From contig CM061098.1 of the NCBI GenBank assembly GCA_030770545.1, positions 9,369,501-9,433,500 of the forward strand: a DNA stretch of 64,000 bases. The letters run 5' to 3'. The notes beneath the pieces were generated by a model. The model did not search any database. It was given only the letters and a program-made list of their open reading frames with translations, and was not told the origin of the DNA. Positions 48,748-60,357 of this stretch are shown here, one piece after another. The translations under genes and the position numbers were made by a program. Positions within the stretch are counted from its first letter, which is position 1. Every line of letters begins with the position of its first letter. The DNA comes from Macropodus opercularis (taxonomy: Eukaryota; Chordata; Actinopteri; Anabantiformes; Osphronemidae).

Positions 48748-51108
48748 CTCAGGTGAATCAACGGAATCTCCAAACACATCAGCAAAGTCTGACGGACTCT
48801 TCCTCAGAGTCTGGTCAGCAGGCAGCGTGTTGTCATTATAGGATGACACGAACTTAAAGTCACTGGTTCTAGAGCCTGTTGTCAGGTAGGCGTCATAGTT
48901 GTAAGTGCTGCGTAAAGTTCCTGTGCCATCAACGTCTGCGTAATTAGGAGGGAGATAAGCGCTGGGGATGGCCACTGCTCCGTCAAACAACAGTCTGGGC
49001 TTTCTCCTGCGACAGAACCTCACACCCAGGATGATGATGATGAAGGTCAGAAAGAACGTGGACACGGACACCAGAGCAATGATCAGATAAGAGGTCAGCT
49101 TGGAATTCTTCTCATCATAGGAAATATCCTTCAGCTCTGGCACCTCAGCCAAGTTATCAGAAATCAGTAAATACATGGAACAGGTGGCAGACAGAGAGGG
49201 CTGTCCGTTATCTTTCACTGACACAGTGAGGATCTGTTTCATGCTGTCAGATTCTGAAATGTCCCGCTGTGTCCTGATCTCTCCGCTGTGGACACCAATA
49301 GTGAAAAGTCCCGCATCAGTGGATTTGACTATGTGATAGGACAGCCAGGCGTTCTGTCCGGAGTCCGCGTCCACCGCTATCACTTTGGACACCAGAGAGC
49401 CTCCGTGTGCAGCTTTGGGGACCAGCTCGGTCATGAACGTGTTGCCCTCCGGGGCGGGATACAGGATCTGAGGAGAGTTGTCGTTCACATCCGAGATGAA
49501 CACGCTGACGGTCACGTTGCTGCTGAGAGGAGGAGAACCGTTGTCTCTGGCCATCACCTGCACTTTGAAACTCCTGAACTGTTCATAGTCAAACGACCTC
49601 ACAGCGTGGATCACCCCCGTGTCTCCGTTTACTGACACATAGGACGACACCGGGGCACCGTTCACCTCACCAGCTAACAGAGAATAAATCACTGTACCGT
49701 TCTGTCTCCAGTCGGGGTCTCGAGCAGCAACGGAACATAACGTGGAGCCAGGTTTGTTGTTTTCACTCACATATGCGCTGTAGGACTGTTCCTCAAACAC
49801 AGGTGGGTTGTCGTTGATGTCAGCTACAGACAACTGAACAGTTTTAGAGGAGGACAGAGGTGGAGAACCCTCGTCAGTGGCAGTGATTGTAATGTTGTAA
49901 TCAGACACTAGTTCACGGTCCAGTTGTCTAGTGGTCACCAGAGAATAATAGTTTTTAATAGAAGGAACTAATTTAAAGGGAACAGTTTGCTGGATTGAGC
50001 AGCGAACATGTTGATTACCTTCCGCGTCTGGATCTTGCACATTAATGATTCCTACCTCTGCACCAGGTGAAACATTCTCAGGTACTGGATTTGCCAAAGA
50101 TTTAACTGAAATTACAGGATCGTTGTCATTAACGTCAGTGACATCAACTGTTACCTTTGTGTATGAGGACAATCCTAGACCATCCTTTGCTTTAATGCGC
50201 AAATCATATGTTGTTATAGATTCAAAGTCAATCGCGCCATTCAATTTTATCTTTCCACTTTTACGGTCTATACTAAACACTTTCTTCACATCCTCTGAAA
50301 CATGTCCGAAGTCATAAGTCACGTCTCCATTCACTCCCTCGTCTGCATCGGTTGCGCTCACTGTGACCACAACAGTATCTACTGGAGCGTTTTCAGACAC
50401 ACGGGCTTTATAGATGGCCTGCGTGAAAACGGGGGCGTTGTCATTAGCATCCAGCACAGTGACGTGTATGACTACGGTACCTGATCTCTGAGGGGAACCT
50501 CCATCTAGAGCTGTAAGGACCAAATTAATTCCATGTTGTTTTTCACGGTCAAGCTCTTTATCAAGAACGAGCTCGATTGTGTTCCCAGTAGTGGCCAAAA
50601 TGAAATACTCGTTCTTCTTAAGGCTGTACTGCTGAACTGAATTCTGTCCTACGTCCGCATCGTGAGCCTCTTCTATCACAAAACGAGCTCCTCTGTCTGC
50701 AGACTCTCGAATTTCTAGATTGATTGTCTCGTCGTTAAACTGCGGTGCGTTATCATTAATGTCTTGAACGTGGAGGCTAAACGGATACAGCTCCAGAGGA
50801 TTCTCCAGTACTAGGTCGCGTTTTATGACACAGGACAGTCGTTCTCCACAAAGCTCCTCTCGATCAATCCTTTCTGCAACGACTAAATCTCCAGTACTGA
50901 GGTTTATGTCACAGTAGCGTTTTCGATTTCCCTGAGCATCAATCCGGGCGTTTCTCAAAGACAGTTGGTTCGAGTCCAGGTTCAGATCCTTCGCTAGATT
51001 CCCAATCAGTGATCCACGTTTCATTTCCTCCTGAAAGGAATAGTTCACGTCCCCATATCCGACTTCACACAATGAGAGGAGAGCGAAGCAGAAAATCTGC
51101 AGTCGCAT
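48748..51108 (-). CDS. Clustered protocadherin variable exon G6 (type II)
   Basis: The exon encodes 787 residues. The signal peptide is 1-19 (IFCFALLSLCEVGYG), EC1 starts DVNYSFQEEM, CX5C at C87-C93, the membrane span about 672-696, the tail from 697 and the donor GAG|GTAGGC after SVDSPE. The frame opens to 51294, but that codon is TTG and overlaps the promoter element. The ATG at 51108, directly before the signal, is therefore chosen. EC1-EC4 almost equal those of G9 (LDSNQL versus LDSSQM; DAEGNQ versus DADGNQ). Here the common type II tract starts later in EC4, after QHVRCSIQQ. Confidence 0.94.
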
Positions 51109-51287
51109 CTTTGCAACGCGTCTAGAAAACAAGTCCGCTGAGAATTCAGATTTAGTGAGGATTGTATGTAGGTAAACCAAAATAAAATCGACAGCCCTCC
51201 CGAGTGATTCTGGTTGAATCATTGAAGCAACAGCAAGAGAAAAAATATCCACAAAAAAGAGGGTGGAGTGGAAATGTTTTCCATAAA

Positions 51288-51310
51288 CTGGCAAATAGTG
51301 ACACCGTGAG
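51288..51310 (-). promoter_or_regulatory. CSE promoter element of G6
   Basis: The minus strand reads CTCACGGTGTCACTATTTGC. The core is CACT, so the CpG is lost there, although an upstream ACGG CpG remains. It is about 180 bp upstream of the ATG. Confidence 0.7.
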
Positions 51311-52319
51311 TAAAATTACAGAACTACCGTCAGCAAACAAAACTATTATAATATCGTCGTTGTTGCCCATACAAATTAATACAATTTACATTTAGGATGA
51401 GGTAAAGTAATGCAGGTATAATAGTTTTTTGTATATGTTGTTATTCTACTCAAAAAATGTTTTATGTTTGTTGATCTGACGTTTGTCAGTCATTAAGAGA
51501 AAGAAATTCAGGCCAAGTCTCTAAAACAACAATGAAACCAATGTAAACTAGTGTATTTTTCTAACCGAATAAATAAGACGGAAGTTTAAACTGTAGCACA
51601 GCACCTTAGGATCCATTCTCACAGAAGAACAAAAGCACAAGATAAAGGGGAATATATGTTACAGCTGAAGCACTTAAACAATTCACTTCTTATAACACCG
51701 ACAGCCAACAAGAGAACCAACACATGACGTCATCCTAAGATAACGTAGATGATTTTGCTCATATAAATGCCAGTTGGAAAAAAGAGATTGAGAACTATGT
51801 GAATATGAAAAGGAAATAGAGTAGAAGAGAAACACACCTGTAAATGTGTGAATTAAGCAGCAACTTAAAATATGAAACACCACCAGCCAAACTCAAGCAC
51901 GTTCAAACCTAAACATCTAGACTGTAATAGTACAGCAGGTGCTAACAGATCCACAAACCCTTGCTAATGAAATATCACACAATCAGAGAATTTAAAAGAC
52001 AAATCAAACATTAAACATCTGCATCCTCAATGAATAGCACATCACCCTTAAATATTATATTATTGTAACCTATTTTAACAATAGTTCAGTATATCAACAA
52101 TATTTCCCATTGTCTTGGATGGGTCTCAATACAACATTGAATCGTAATATCTTCAATGTGATTTAGAGAAATATAAAACTGAATCTTATTACACAATGAC
52201 ATGAAATGGCAAAAGAGGATTTGCTGCAGCTTTTCAAAGAGACTGAATGAACTATAAAATATAACATTGGGAGGTAAACATAAACGTTTGATCATATGGG
52301 AATTAACCACTGTCCCTAC

Positions 52320-52412
52320 TTCAGGAGAACCATCAGAATCTCCAAACACATCAGTAAAGTCTGATGGACTCTTCCTCAGAATCTGGTCAGCAAGCAGCGT
52401 GTTGTCAATTTA
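52320..52412 (-). pseudogene. Orphan type II exon-end fragment
   Basis: About 31 codons match the end of a type II exon (...LRKSPSDFTDVFGDSDGSPE) in an open frame. They stop upstream where live exons continue YNDNTLP. The donor is weakened to GAA|GTAGGG. It lies about 100 bp 3' of the real G7 donor. A second copy starts at 63930. Confidence 0.9.
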
Positions 52413-52513
52413 AGATCGTTTATGTGATTTACTGTACTGCTAATTTTATGCTTATATTCTATTTTAGATGTTGGATATGTTTAGCTCATCTAGGTACCAT
52501 GGTATGCGCCTAC

Positions 52514-54892
52514 CTCTGGTGAATCAACGGAATCTCCAAACACATCAGCAAAGTCAGATGGACTCTTCCTCAGAGTCTGCTCAGCAGGCAGCGTGTTGTC
52601 ATTATAGGATGACACGAACTTAAAGTCACTGGTTCTAGAGCCTGTTGTCAGGTAGGCGTCATAGTTGTAGGTGCTGCGTAAAGTTCCTGTGCCGTCAAGG
52701 TCTGCGTAATTAGGAGGGAGATAAGCGCTGGGGATGGCCACTGCTCCGTCAAACAACAGTCTGGGCTTTCTCCTGCGACAGAACCTCACACCCAGGATGA
52801 TGATGATGAAGGTCAGAAAGAACGTGGACACGGACACCAGAGCAATGATCAGATAAGAGGTCAGCTTGGAATTCTTCTCATCATAAGAAATATCCTTCAG
52901 TTCTGGCACCTCAGCCAAGTTATCAGAAATCAGTAAATACATGGAACAGGTGGCAGACAGAGAGGGCTGTCCGTTATCTTTCACTGACACAGTGAGGATC
53001 TGTTTCATGCTGTCAGATTCGGAAATGTCCCGCTGTGTCCTGATCTCTCCACTGTGGACACCAATAGTGAAAAGTCCCGCATCAGTGGATTTGACTATGT
53101 GATAGGACAGCCAGGCGTTCTGTCCGGAGTCCGCGTCCACCGCGATCACTTTGGACACCAGAGAGCCTCCGTGTGCAGCTTTGGGGACCAGCTCGGTCAT
53201 GAACGAGTTGCCATCCGGGGCGGGATACAGGATTTGAGGAGAGTTGTCGTTCACATCCGAGATGAACACGCTGACGGTCACGTTGCTGCTGAGAGGAGGA
53301 GAACCGTTGTCTCTGGCCATCACCTGCACTTTGAAACTCCTGAACTGTTCATAGTCAAACGACCTCACAGCGTGGATCACCCCCGTGTCTCCGTTTACTG
53401 ACACATAGGACGACACCGGGGCACCGTTCACCTCACCAGCTAACAGAGAATAAATCACTGTACCGTTCTGTCTCCAGTCGGGGTCTCGAGCAGCAACGGA
53501 ACATAACGTGGAGCCAGGTTTGTTGTTTTCACTCACATATGCGCTGTAGGACTGTTCCTCAAACACAGGTGGGTTGTCGTTGATGTCAGCTACAGACAAC
53601 TGAACAGTTTTAGAGGAGGACAGAGGTGGAGAACCCTCGTCAGTGGCAGTGATTGTAATGTTGTAATCAGACACTAGTTCACGGTCCAGTTGACCAGTGG
53701 TCACCAGAGAATAATAGTTTTTGATAGAAGGAACTAACTTGAAAGGGACATTTTGCTGGATGGAGCAGCGAACCTGTCTGTTGTTCTCAGAGTCTCTGTC
53801 CTGCACATTAATGATGCCCACCTCTGTACCAGGTGACACATCTTCAGGTATGGGGTTACTCAGTGATTTTAGATAAATAATAGGTGGGTTGTCATTTACA
53901 TCAGTAACATCTATTATCACTTTTGCATAGGACGTCAACCCCAAACCGTCTTTTGCTGTAACACGCAGTTCAAATGATGATGTTGTTTCATAATCCACTG
54001 TGGTCTTTAATAGTATATCGCCCGTCTTATGATCAATATTAAACATAGATTTCACTTCTTCTGAAACGTGTCCAAATTCATATGTGACGTCTCCATTGAC
54101 TCCCTCGTCTGCATCGGTAGCAGTTACTGATGCTACGACTGATCCTAGTGGAGAGTTTTCGGCTACGCTGGCTTTATAGACCGCCTGGCTAAACACTGGG
54201 ACGTTGTCGTTAGCATCCAGCACAGTGACGTGAATTAAAGCTGTACCTGACCTTTGTGGAGAACCTCCGTCAAGCGCTGTGAGAAGTACATTTAATTCTT
54301 TCAGAACTTCCCGGTCCAGCTCTTTGTTAAGCACAAGTTCTACAGAATTAGTTCCAACGCCTAAAATAAAATGATCATTGTTTTGCAGTTTGTACGTCTG
54401 AACTGAATATTGGCCTATATCAGCATCATGTGCTTCTTCTATTGGGAAACGTGCACCTTTGTCTGCGGATTCGCTGATTTCTACATGAATCAATTCTTTA
54501 TTAAACTGTGGAGAGTTATCATTTATATCCTGGACATGGAGACTAATTCGATGCAGTTCTAATGGGTTCTCTAACATGAGCTCTTGTTTTAACACGCAAG
54601 ACGCTTTGTCTCCGCAGAGGCCCTCTCTGTCGATCCTCTCGACTACAGTCAGGTCCCCGGTTTGGAGGTTTATGTCACAATAGCGTTTGTTACCTCCGTC
54701 CGTATCAATGCGAGCCTTGCGGCTTGATAGTCTATTGGCTTCCAGACCCAAATCCTTTGCGATGTTTCCAATCACGGATCCGCGTTTTAACTCCTCCGAA
54801 AAAGAATAGCTCATATCTCCTCTTGCAACATGCAGAGACAAGAACAATGTAACAAGGCCACCGATTCGCAAAGCAAACCCGGAGACTTCCAT
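52514..54892 (-). CDS. Clustered protocadherin variable exon G7 (type II)
   Basis: The exon encodes 793 residues. The signal peptide is 1-25 (VTLFLSLHVARG), EC1 starts DMSYSFSEEL, CX5C at C93-C99, the membrane span about 678-702, the tail from 703 and the donor GAG|GTAGGC. The frame extends to a TTG at 54913, so the ATG at 54892 is used. EC1-EC3 are distinct, with the switch to common sequence at PGTEVGIINVQD. Small private changes inside the shared tract (PDGNSF for PEGNSF, YADLDG for YADVDG) show that homogenisation is not complete. Confidence 0.94.
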
Positions 54893-55076
54893 CACGACAC
54901 CGATCAAGAACAATAATGTTTCCTCTTTAGTTCACAGGACTGCAGCAAAAAAAGAACTCCACCAAAATCACCACATTCAAAGGACAAGTATCTGCCTCTG
55001 TACACGATGGGTTGCAGAACATTAGTCACATCACTCTTCGACACTAGTGGGTGGATGTTGACTTAAAATCTACCAG

Positions 55077-55099
55077 CTGGTGCATAGCGACATCGTGAG
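55077..55099 (-). promoter_or_regulatory. CSE promoter element of G7
   Basis: The minus strand reads CTCACGATGTCGCTATGCAC, with CGCT retained, about 185 bp upstream of the ATG. Confidence 0.75.
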
Positions 55100-56077
55100 T
55101 CCACGTCAAAAAAATGCACTTGGAGCAATCATTAAACTCTGTATCTGATGCACACTCTCAAATCCGACGACTATGAATAGAACGTTGACTTATATTAAGG
55201 TTTCTACAGAAAAAAATGTTTTGAACTAACTAAGAAGGAAGTTGTAAAGCACAGTGGACTTAGAATGAACAGCAGAATATTTTCACTCACGAACCATTAA
55301 GTGAAGAGACATTATTTGTGAGTAATTCGTCTGTACCAAGGCAACTGTGAATCTTTCTACAGAAGACTGACCAAGAGATTTTTTTTCATGTTAGTGACGT
55401 TCATAAAAAAATAAATTTAAAAAAAGACGTTATCTAGATGTCAATATGAAAAACATAACAACATGTTTAAATGTGAGTAGTTACGTTTGGTAAATTATAA
55501 ATATCAAGTCAAATCTCCAGCCTTGTCAGAATACTCCAACTAAAGTATAGACTCAAAAACGTTGTCTACAAATGTTGGGAAAAGTTCTCTTGTAAAAGCA
55601 TCACTGTTATGTTTTTGTATTTATCTTATTGTCTTATAGAAGTGGGTAAATATTTGTGATTACAAAAATATAAATTTTTGCAAGTGACAACGTAACTTTC
55701 ATCTCTGGTGTTTTGTTTGCATTTACATAGTCTGAGTGCTGGTACATATTATAACTGTTCAGCACACCACGTATGATTTAGGAAAAAAAAACCAAGTGTG
55801 GTTACAGCTACGTTAATGAAAAAAGAGACCAGTAAAATACTAAAAAATGATAAGTATAAATCCTGATGAAAGTGACCTGAACAAGGCCATTGACACAAAA
55901 AGATTTTCCCCAAATGACTCTTATTTTACATTTCCACCAAGGACGAACTTCAACACAACAGAATGTAAACGTTTGTTTACAAACTGAGAGACACGTGTGA
56001 CAAGGAGAAAAAGCTGAGACAGAATAATTAGAAACTACTGTGTTGCTCATAGACGTGCATTGACAGTAATGTGACAA

Positions 56078-56098
56078 ATTAGCACCAAGGACAGAGCC
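56078..56098 (+). promoter_or_regulatory. RE1/NRSE-like silencer (REST site)
   Basis: It reads ATTAGCACCAAGGACAGAG then CC, about 17 of 21 positions, about 315 bp 3' of the G8 donor. Confidence 0.65.
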
Positions 56099-56412
56099 AA
56101 CGTGTTCAACGAAAACCAGACAAACAGGCACCAAAGAAAAACGAACCCTCTTACTAAAAAAATTCAATAAAGGACATAGAAATGTTATAGACTGTCAGCA
56201 TATGCAGTCTAAGGACAAGGACCAATCCGAACAGAAACTGAACTAAGAACAACAGGGAAATGTACAAGAAGCCTCAGTCAACCACTACAATAAAAACTTT
56301 ATCTAAATTCTGGATTCAAAAGAGGGTAAAATTATCAAGAAATAATATATTAATTAAAACATAATGATTCTGGAACAAATGCAAATTCACCAAAAAAGGC
56401 ATTGCTCCCTAC

Positions 56413-58827
56413 CTCAGGAGAGTCATCACAAACGCCAAAGACATCAGCAAAGTCTGATGGACTCTTCCTCAGAGTCTGCTCAGCAGGCAGCGTGTTGTCA
56501 TTATAGGATGACACGAACTTAAAGTCACTGGTTCTAGAGCCTGTTGTCAGGTAGGCGTCATAGTTGTAAGTGCTGCGTAAAGTTCCTGTGCCATCAACGT
56601 CTGCGTAATTAGGAGGGAGATAAGCGCTGGGGATGGCCACTGCTCCGTCAAACAACAGTCTGGGCTTTCTCCTGCGACAGAACCTCACACCCAGGATGAT
56701 GATGATGAAGGTCAGAAAGAACGTGGACACGGACACCAGAGCAATGATCAGATAAGAGGTCAGCTTGGAATTCTTCTCATCATAGGAAATATCCTTCAGT
56801 TCTGGCACCTCAGCCAAGTTATCAGAAATCAGTAAATACATGGAACAGGTGGCAGACAGAGAGGGCTGTCCGTTATCTTTCACTGACACAGTGAGGATCT
56901 GTTTCATGCTGTCAGATTCGGAAATGTCCCGCTGTGTCCTGATCTCTCCGCTGTGAACACCAATACTGAAAAGTCCCGCATCAGTGGATTTGACTATGTG
57001 ATAGGACAGCCAGGCGTTCTGTCCGGAGTCCGCGTCCACCGCGATCACTTTGGACACCAGAGAGCCTCCGTGTGCAGCTTTGGGGACCAGCTCGGTCATG
57101 AACGAGTTGCCCTCCGGGGCGGGATACAGGATCTGAGGAGAGTTGTCGTTCACATCCGAGATGAACACGCTGACGGTCACGTTGCTGCTGAGAGGAGGAG
57201 AACCGTTGTCTCTGGCCATCACCTGCACTTTGAAACTCCTGAACTGTTCATAGTCAAACGACCTCACAGCGTGGATCACCCCCGTGTCTCCGTTTACTGA
57301 CACATAGGACGACACCGGGGCACCGTTCACTTCACCAGCTAACAGAGAATAAATCACTGTACCGTTCTGTCTCCAGTCGGGGTCTCGAGCAGCAACGGAA
57401 CATAACGTGGAGCCAGGTTTGTTGTTTTCACTCACATATGCGCTGTAGGACTGTTCCTCAAACACAGGTGGGTTGTCGTTGATGTCAGCTACAGACAACT
57501 GAACAGTTTTAGAGGAGGACAGAGGTGGAGAACCCTCGTCAGTGGCAGTGATTGTAATGTTGTAATCAGACACTAGTTCACGGTCCAGTTGACCAGTGGT
57601 CACCAGAGAATAATAGTTTTTGATAGATGGAACTAACTTGAAAGGGACATTTTGCTGGATGGAGCAGCGAACCTGTCTGTTGTTCTCAGAGTCTCTGTCC
57701 TGCACATTAATGATGCCCACCTCTGTACCAGGTACTGTGCTCTCAGATACCGGGCTACTCATCGATTTCACATATATAACCGGTGCATTGTCATTCACAT
57801 CAGTGATGTCGACAATAACTTTTGCTTCTGTTGAGAGGCCATAACCATCCTTGGCCTGAACAAAAACTTCATATTTTGAACCTTCTTCATAATCTATGTC
57901 CCCTGTCACTAAAACCTCCCCAGTTCTCTCATTGAGTGAAAACAGCTTTTGTGATTTATCAGAGATTCTACTGAATTCATATGTAACGTCTCCATTTAAT
58001 CCCTCGTCTGAGTCCTTTGCGCTTACAGTGATAACTGTGGTTTTTAAAGGCGAGTTTTCTGGTAATCGGGCTGTATATACGGTTTCAGAAAACACCGGAG
58101 CGTTGTCATTAGCATCAAGTACAATAACATGAATGGTTGCAGTCCCGGATCTCTGAGGGGAGCCACCGTCCAGAGCTGTGAGCAATAACTTCATCTCCTG
58201 CTGTTCCTCTCGGTCCAATTCCTTATCTAAAACCAATTCTCCATATTTACTACCAGCACTGGTCGTTTGAATATTGAACACAAAGTTGGGATTTTGCTGC
58301 AAGACGTAGTTCTCAACGGAATTCTTTCCTATGTCTTCATCGTGGGCTGCATTAATGCGATATCTAGCTCCCTTCGCAGCAGATTCTCTAATTTCTAGCT
58401 TTATAACGCTCTTCGGAAACAATGGTGCATTATCGTTGACATCCTCCACCTGCAGGGACAGCCGATGTAACTCCAGTGGGTTCTCTAATAGCAAGTCGAA
58501 TTTAAGAACACACGACGGCTTCTGTCCACAATGTTCCTCTCGGTCAATTCTTTCCACAACAACTAAATCGCCATTTTGAAGGTTGATTCCACAATATCGT
58601 TTCTCAGTTCCTTCAACGTCAACACGAGCTTTTCGAGCAGACAGTTTGATCACCTCCAGTCCGAGATCCTTGGCAATATTTCCAATCACGAATCCGCGCT
58701 TTAGCTCCTCTTGCACAGGGTAGCTCAGGTCTCCGTGTGCGTGCTCCACCACAACAAAGAAAACGACTAAGACACAGCTTTGAAGCAGCCCCCGTGTGAA
58801 CAGCATGTTTAGTCCCAGATAAACCAT
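56413..58827 (-). CDS. Clustered protocadherin variable exon G8 (type II)
   Basis: The exon encodes about 805 residues. The signal core is CVLVVFFVVVEHAHG (cleavage about residue 32), EC1 starts DLSYPVQEEL, CX5C at C100-C106, the membrane span about 690-714, the tail from 715 and the donor GAG|GTAGGG after CDDSPE. The frame opens at a TTG at 58854. ATGs at 58827 and 58806 are both possible; the first is used because it has G at -3 and is 5'-most, but the second sits closer to the signal. EC1-EC3 are the most distinct of the type II set. The common tract begins at PGTEVGIINVQD. Confidence 0.92.
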
Positions 58828-58973
58828 TTCATATGTTTTTTTTGAAAAGCACAATATGATATCCTTTCAACATAAACGCCTTCAAAGCCCGATTTTTGTA
58901 GAAGCTGAGAACAGAAAAAGACAAACCCAATAAAGGGTGGTGTGCAAAATGGACTGAATGTTCAAGTCCTTAG

Positions 58974-58996
58974 CTGGTCTCTAGTGACACCGTGAG
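58974..58996 (-). promoter_or_regulatory. CSE promoter element of G8
   Basis: The minus strand reads CTCACGGTGTCACTAGAGAC. The core is CACT. It lies about 150 bp upstream of the chosen ATG. Confidence 0.7.
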
Positions 58997-59294
58997 TACA
59001 CATGAAATAACACACTATGAAAAACGCCTTCTTCGTGTTGTCACCGTGTTTGATGATAATGTCTAAAAACATTGAAATGTGCGATGCCAACAATTAGTTC
59101 TACGATTATTTTAAGTAAAATGAAACACTCCTCCTAAGTATTCTGTATGTATGAACGCTACCGTGTGTCTTTCAGAAGTAGTCTAACAAAAAGTCGTTTT
59201 AACAGGTTAAAGTGTAGAAATAACACTGCCTATGCGTCAGTGTGTAACAGAACACCACATGCTTTACTGTTACTCGATAGGTTTACCAAAAAAA

Positions 59295-59296
<2 letters not shown>

Positions 59297-59331
<35 letters not shown>
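59297..59331. repeat. (TA)n microsatellite
   Basis: About 17 TA units uninterrupted, followed by gtatcacg. Length polymorphism is likely. Confidence 0.95.
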
Positions 59332-59335
<4 letters not shown>

Positions 59336-59996
59336 CACGCCATATATCTGGCCTTATCACAAAATCGAATGTAGTCTTAAGTAAGAAAATGCATTACAGA
59401 GACAAAAACGAACTATTGAAAAGTAAGCTTAACATGTAAAATTTTACATTAACAACATTACTATTATTTTACTAAATATATCAGTTCCTAAACGAGAGCA
59501 GGGGCAAAATAATTATCTTTACGTTTTAAAAAGACCATTTAAGCAAATGAAACCCAGAAAGAAGCTAATTGTTTCACGTCTTTCGTTCTCTCTGCATTTA
59601 CGTGCTGTCACAATGTCCAACTGCTCAACATACTGAGGTATGAGTTGGTTAAGAGCAAGTGCAGATGGTACTAAATCATGACAGTAAAAACCATAAAACT
59701 GCTTCCAAAATGATAATTCTAATTCGTGCAGAAAGAAGCCTAAACACGAGCGCTTTGGCACAACAATCCCTTCACAATACCGAGAAAACATAAACATTGA
59801 AAAGGGCTTAATGGGTAAAAATATGTTATAAGTTCCATTTAATGCCTGCTGAAGACATATCCACTTCAAGAACACAATGTGATTTTTTTTAAGAGAAACG
59901 AGATAAGCATGTGGCAGAACAACAAAACTACATTGGTAAACTGAGTCGGTTGTAAAAAAAGTTGCTGCAGATATCGCATTAATAGGAAGGGTACAA

Positions 59997-60017
59997 ATTA
60001 GCACCACGGACAGCGCT
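59997..60017 (+). promoter_or_regulatory. RE1/NRSE-like silencer (REST site), best core match
   Basis: It contains AGCACCACGGACAGCGC, the exact RE1 core over 17 bases; the mismatches lie only at the outer positions. It is about 340 bp 3' of the G9 donor. Confidence 0.85.
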
Positions 60018-60357
60018 AACTTATTCGTTTGAGACCTAGGTAGAGATACACCAAAGACAAGCGGTCACTCTAACAAGAACCATTAAATAAAAACATAGGA
60101 AAGTTCTAGATAATTAGCGTATACACTACAGTATAAGGAAATAAATCCATGTGTAAAGACACAAGTTAAGTAATGAAATTTGTTGCAAACGTTTGGGAAA
60201 ATTTTAAAAGGTCACTTAAGACTACAGATAAAAACGTAATGTCGATTTAGCGACAAATGACATGAAACGAGAAAGTCAAAATGTAATGGTTGAAACAAGA
60301 GGATGAAGATACGAATGGAACTTTACGAAAATACTAAACAAAACCAGTCGTTCCTAC

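Larger units (their letters stand above)
48748..52390. repeat. Left copy of an approximately 11.6-kb-spaced segmental duplication (G6 block)
   Basis: Exon G6 and its 5' flank match exon G9 and its 5' flank (60358-64000) at an offset of about 11,610. There is scattered divergence: single-base changes and small indels such as near 51375. The right copy runs off the window, so the true extent is unknown. The 3' boundary is blurred by gene conversion. Confidence 0.85.
51109..52513. other. Spacer between G6 and G7
   Basis: It contains the G6 promoter element (51288-51310) and an orphan exon-tail fragment (52320-52412). No clear RE1 is present. It is repeated from 62719 to the right window edge. 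Confidence 0.75.
54893..56412. other. Spacer between G7 and G8
   Basis: It contains the G7 promoter element (55077-55099) and an RE1-like site (56078-56098). A 119-codon frame at 55808-56167 spans the RE1 and shows no family resemblance. Confidence 0.75.
58828..60357. other. Spacer between G8 and G9
   Basis: It contains the G8 promoter element (58974-58996), a TA microsatellite (59297-59331) and the strongest RE1 half-site pair in the window (59997-60017). A 162-codon frame at 59519-60007 overlaps the RE1 and resembles nothing I recognise. Confidence 0.75.

Noticed and set aside
51109..51294. N-terminal extension of G6 (and of G9 at 62719-62904)
   Set aside because: The extension starts at TTG, overlaps the promoter element and precedes a good signal peptide start. 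It is open frame, not protein.
51598..51618. A possible RE1 (cagcaccttaggatcc) 3' of G7
   Set aside because: Only the left half-site matches; the right half is absent.
59519..60007. 162-codon minus-strand reading frame in the G8-G9 spacer
   Set aside because: It resembles no family I know and overlaps the RE1-like site, which explains part of the sequence. No paralog is open at the equivalent place.
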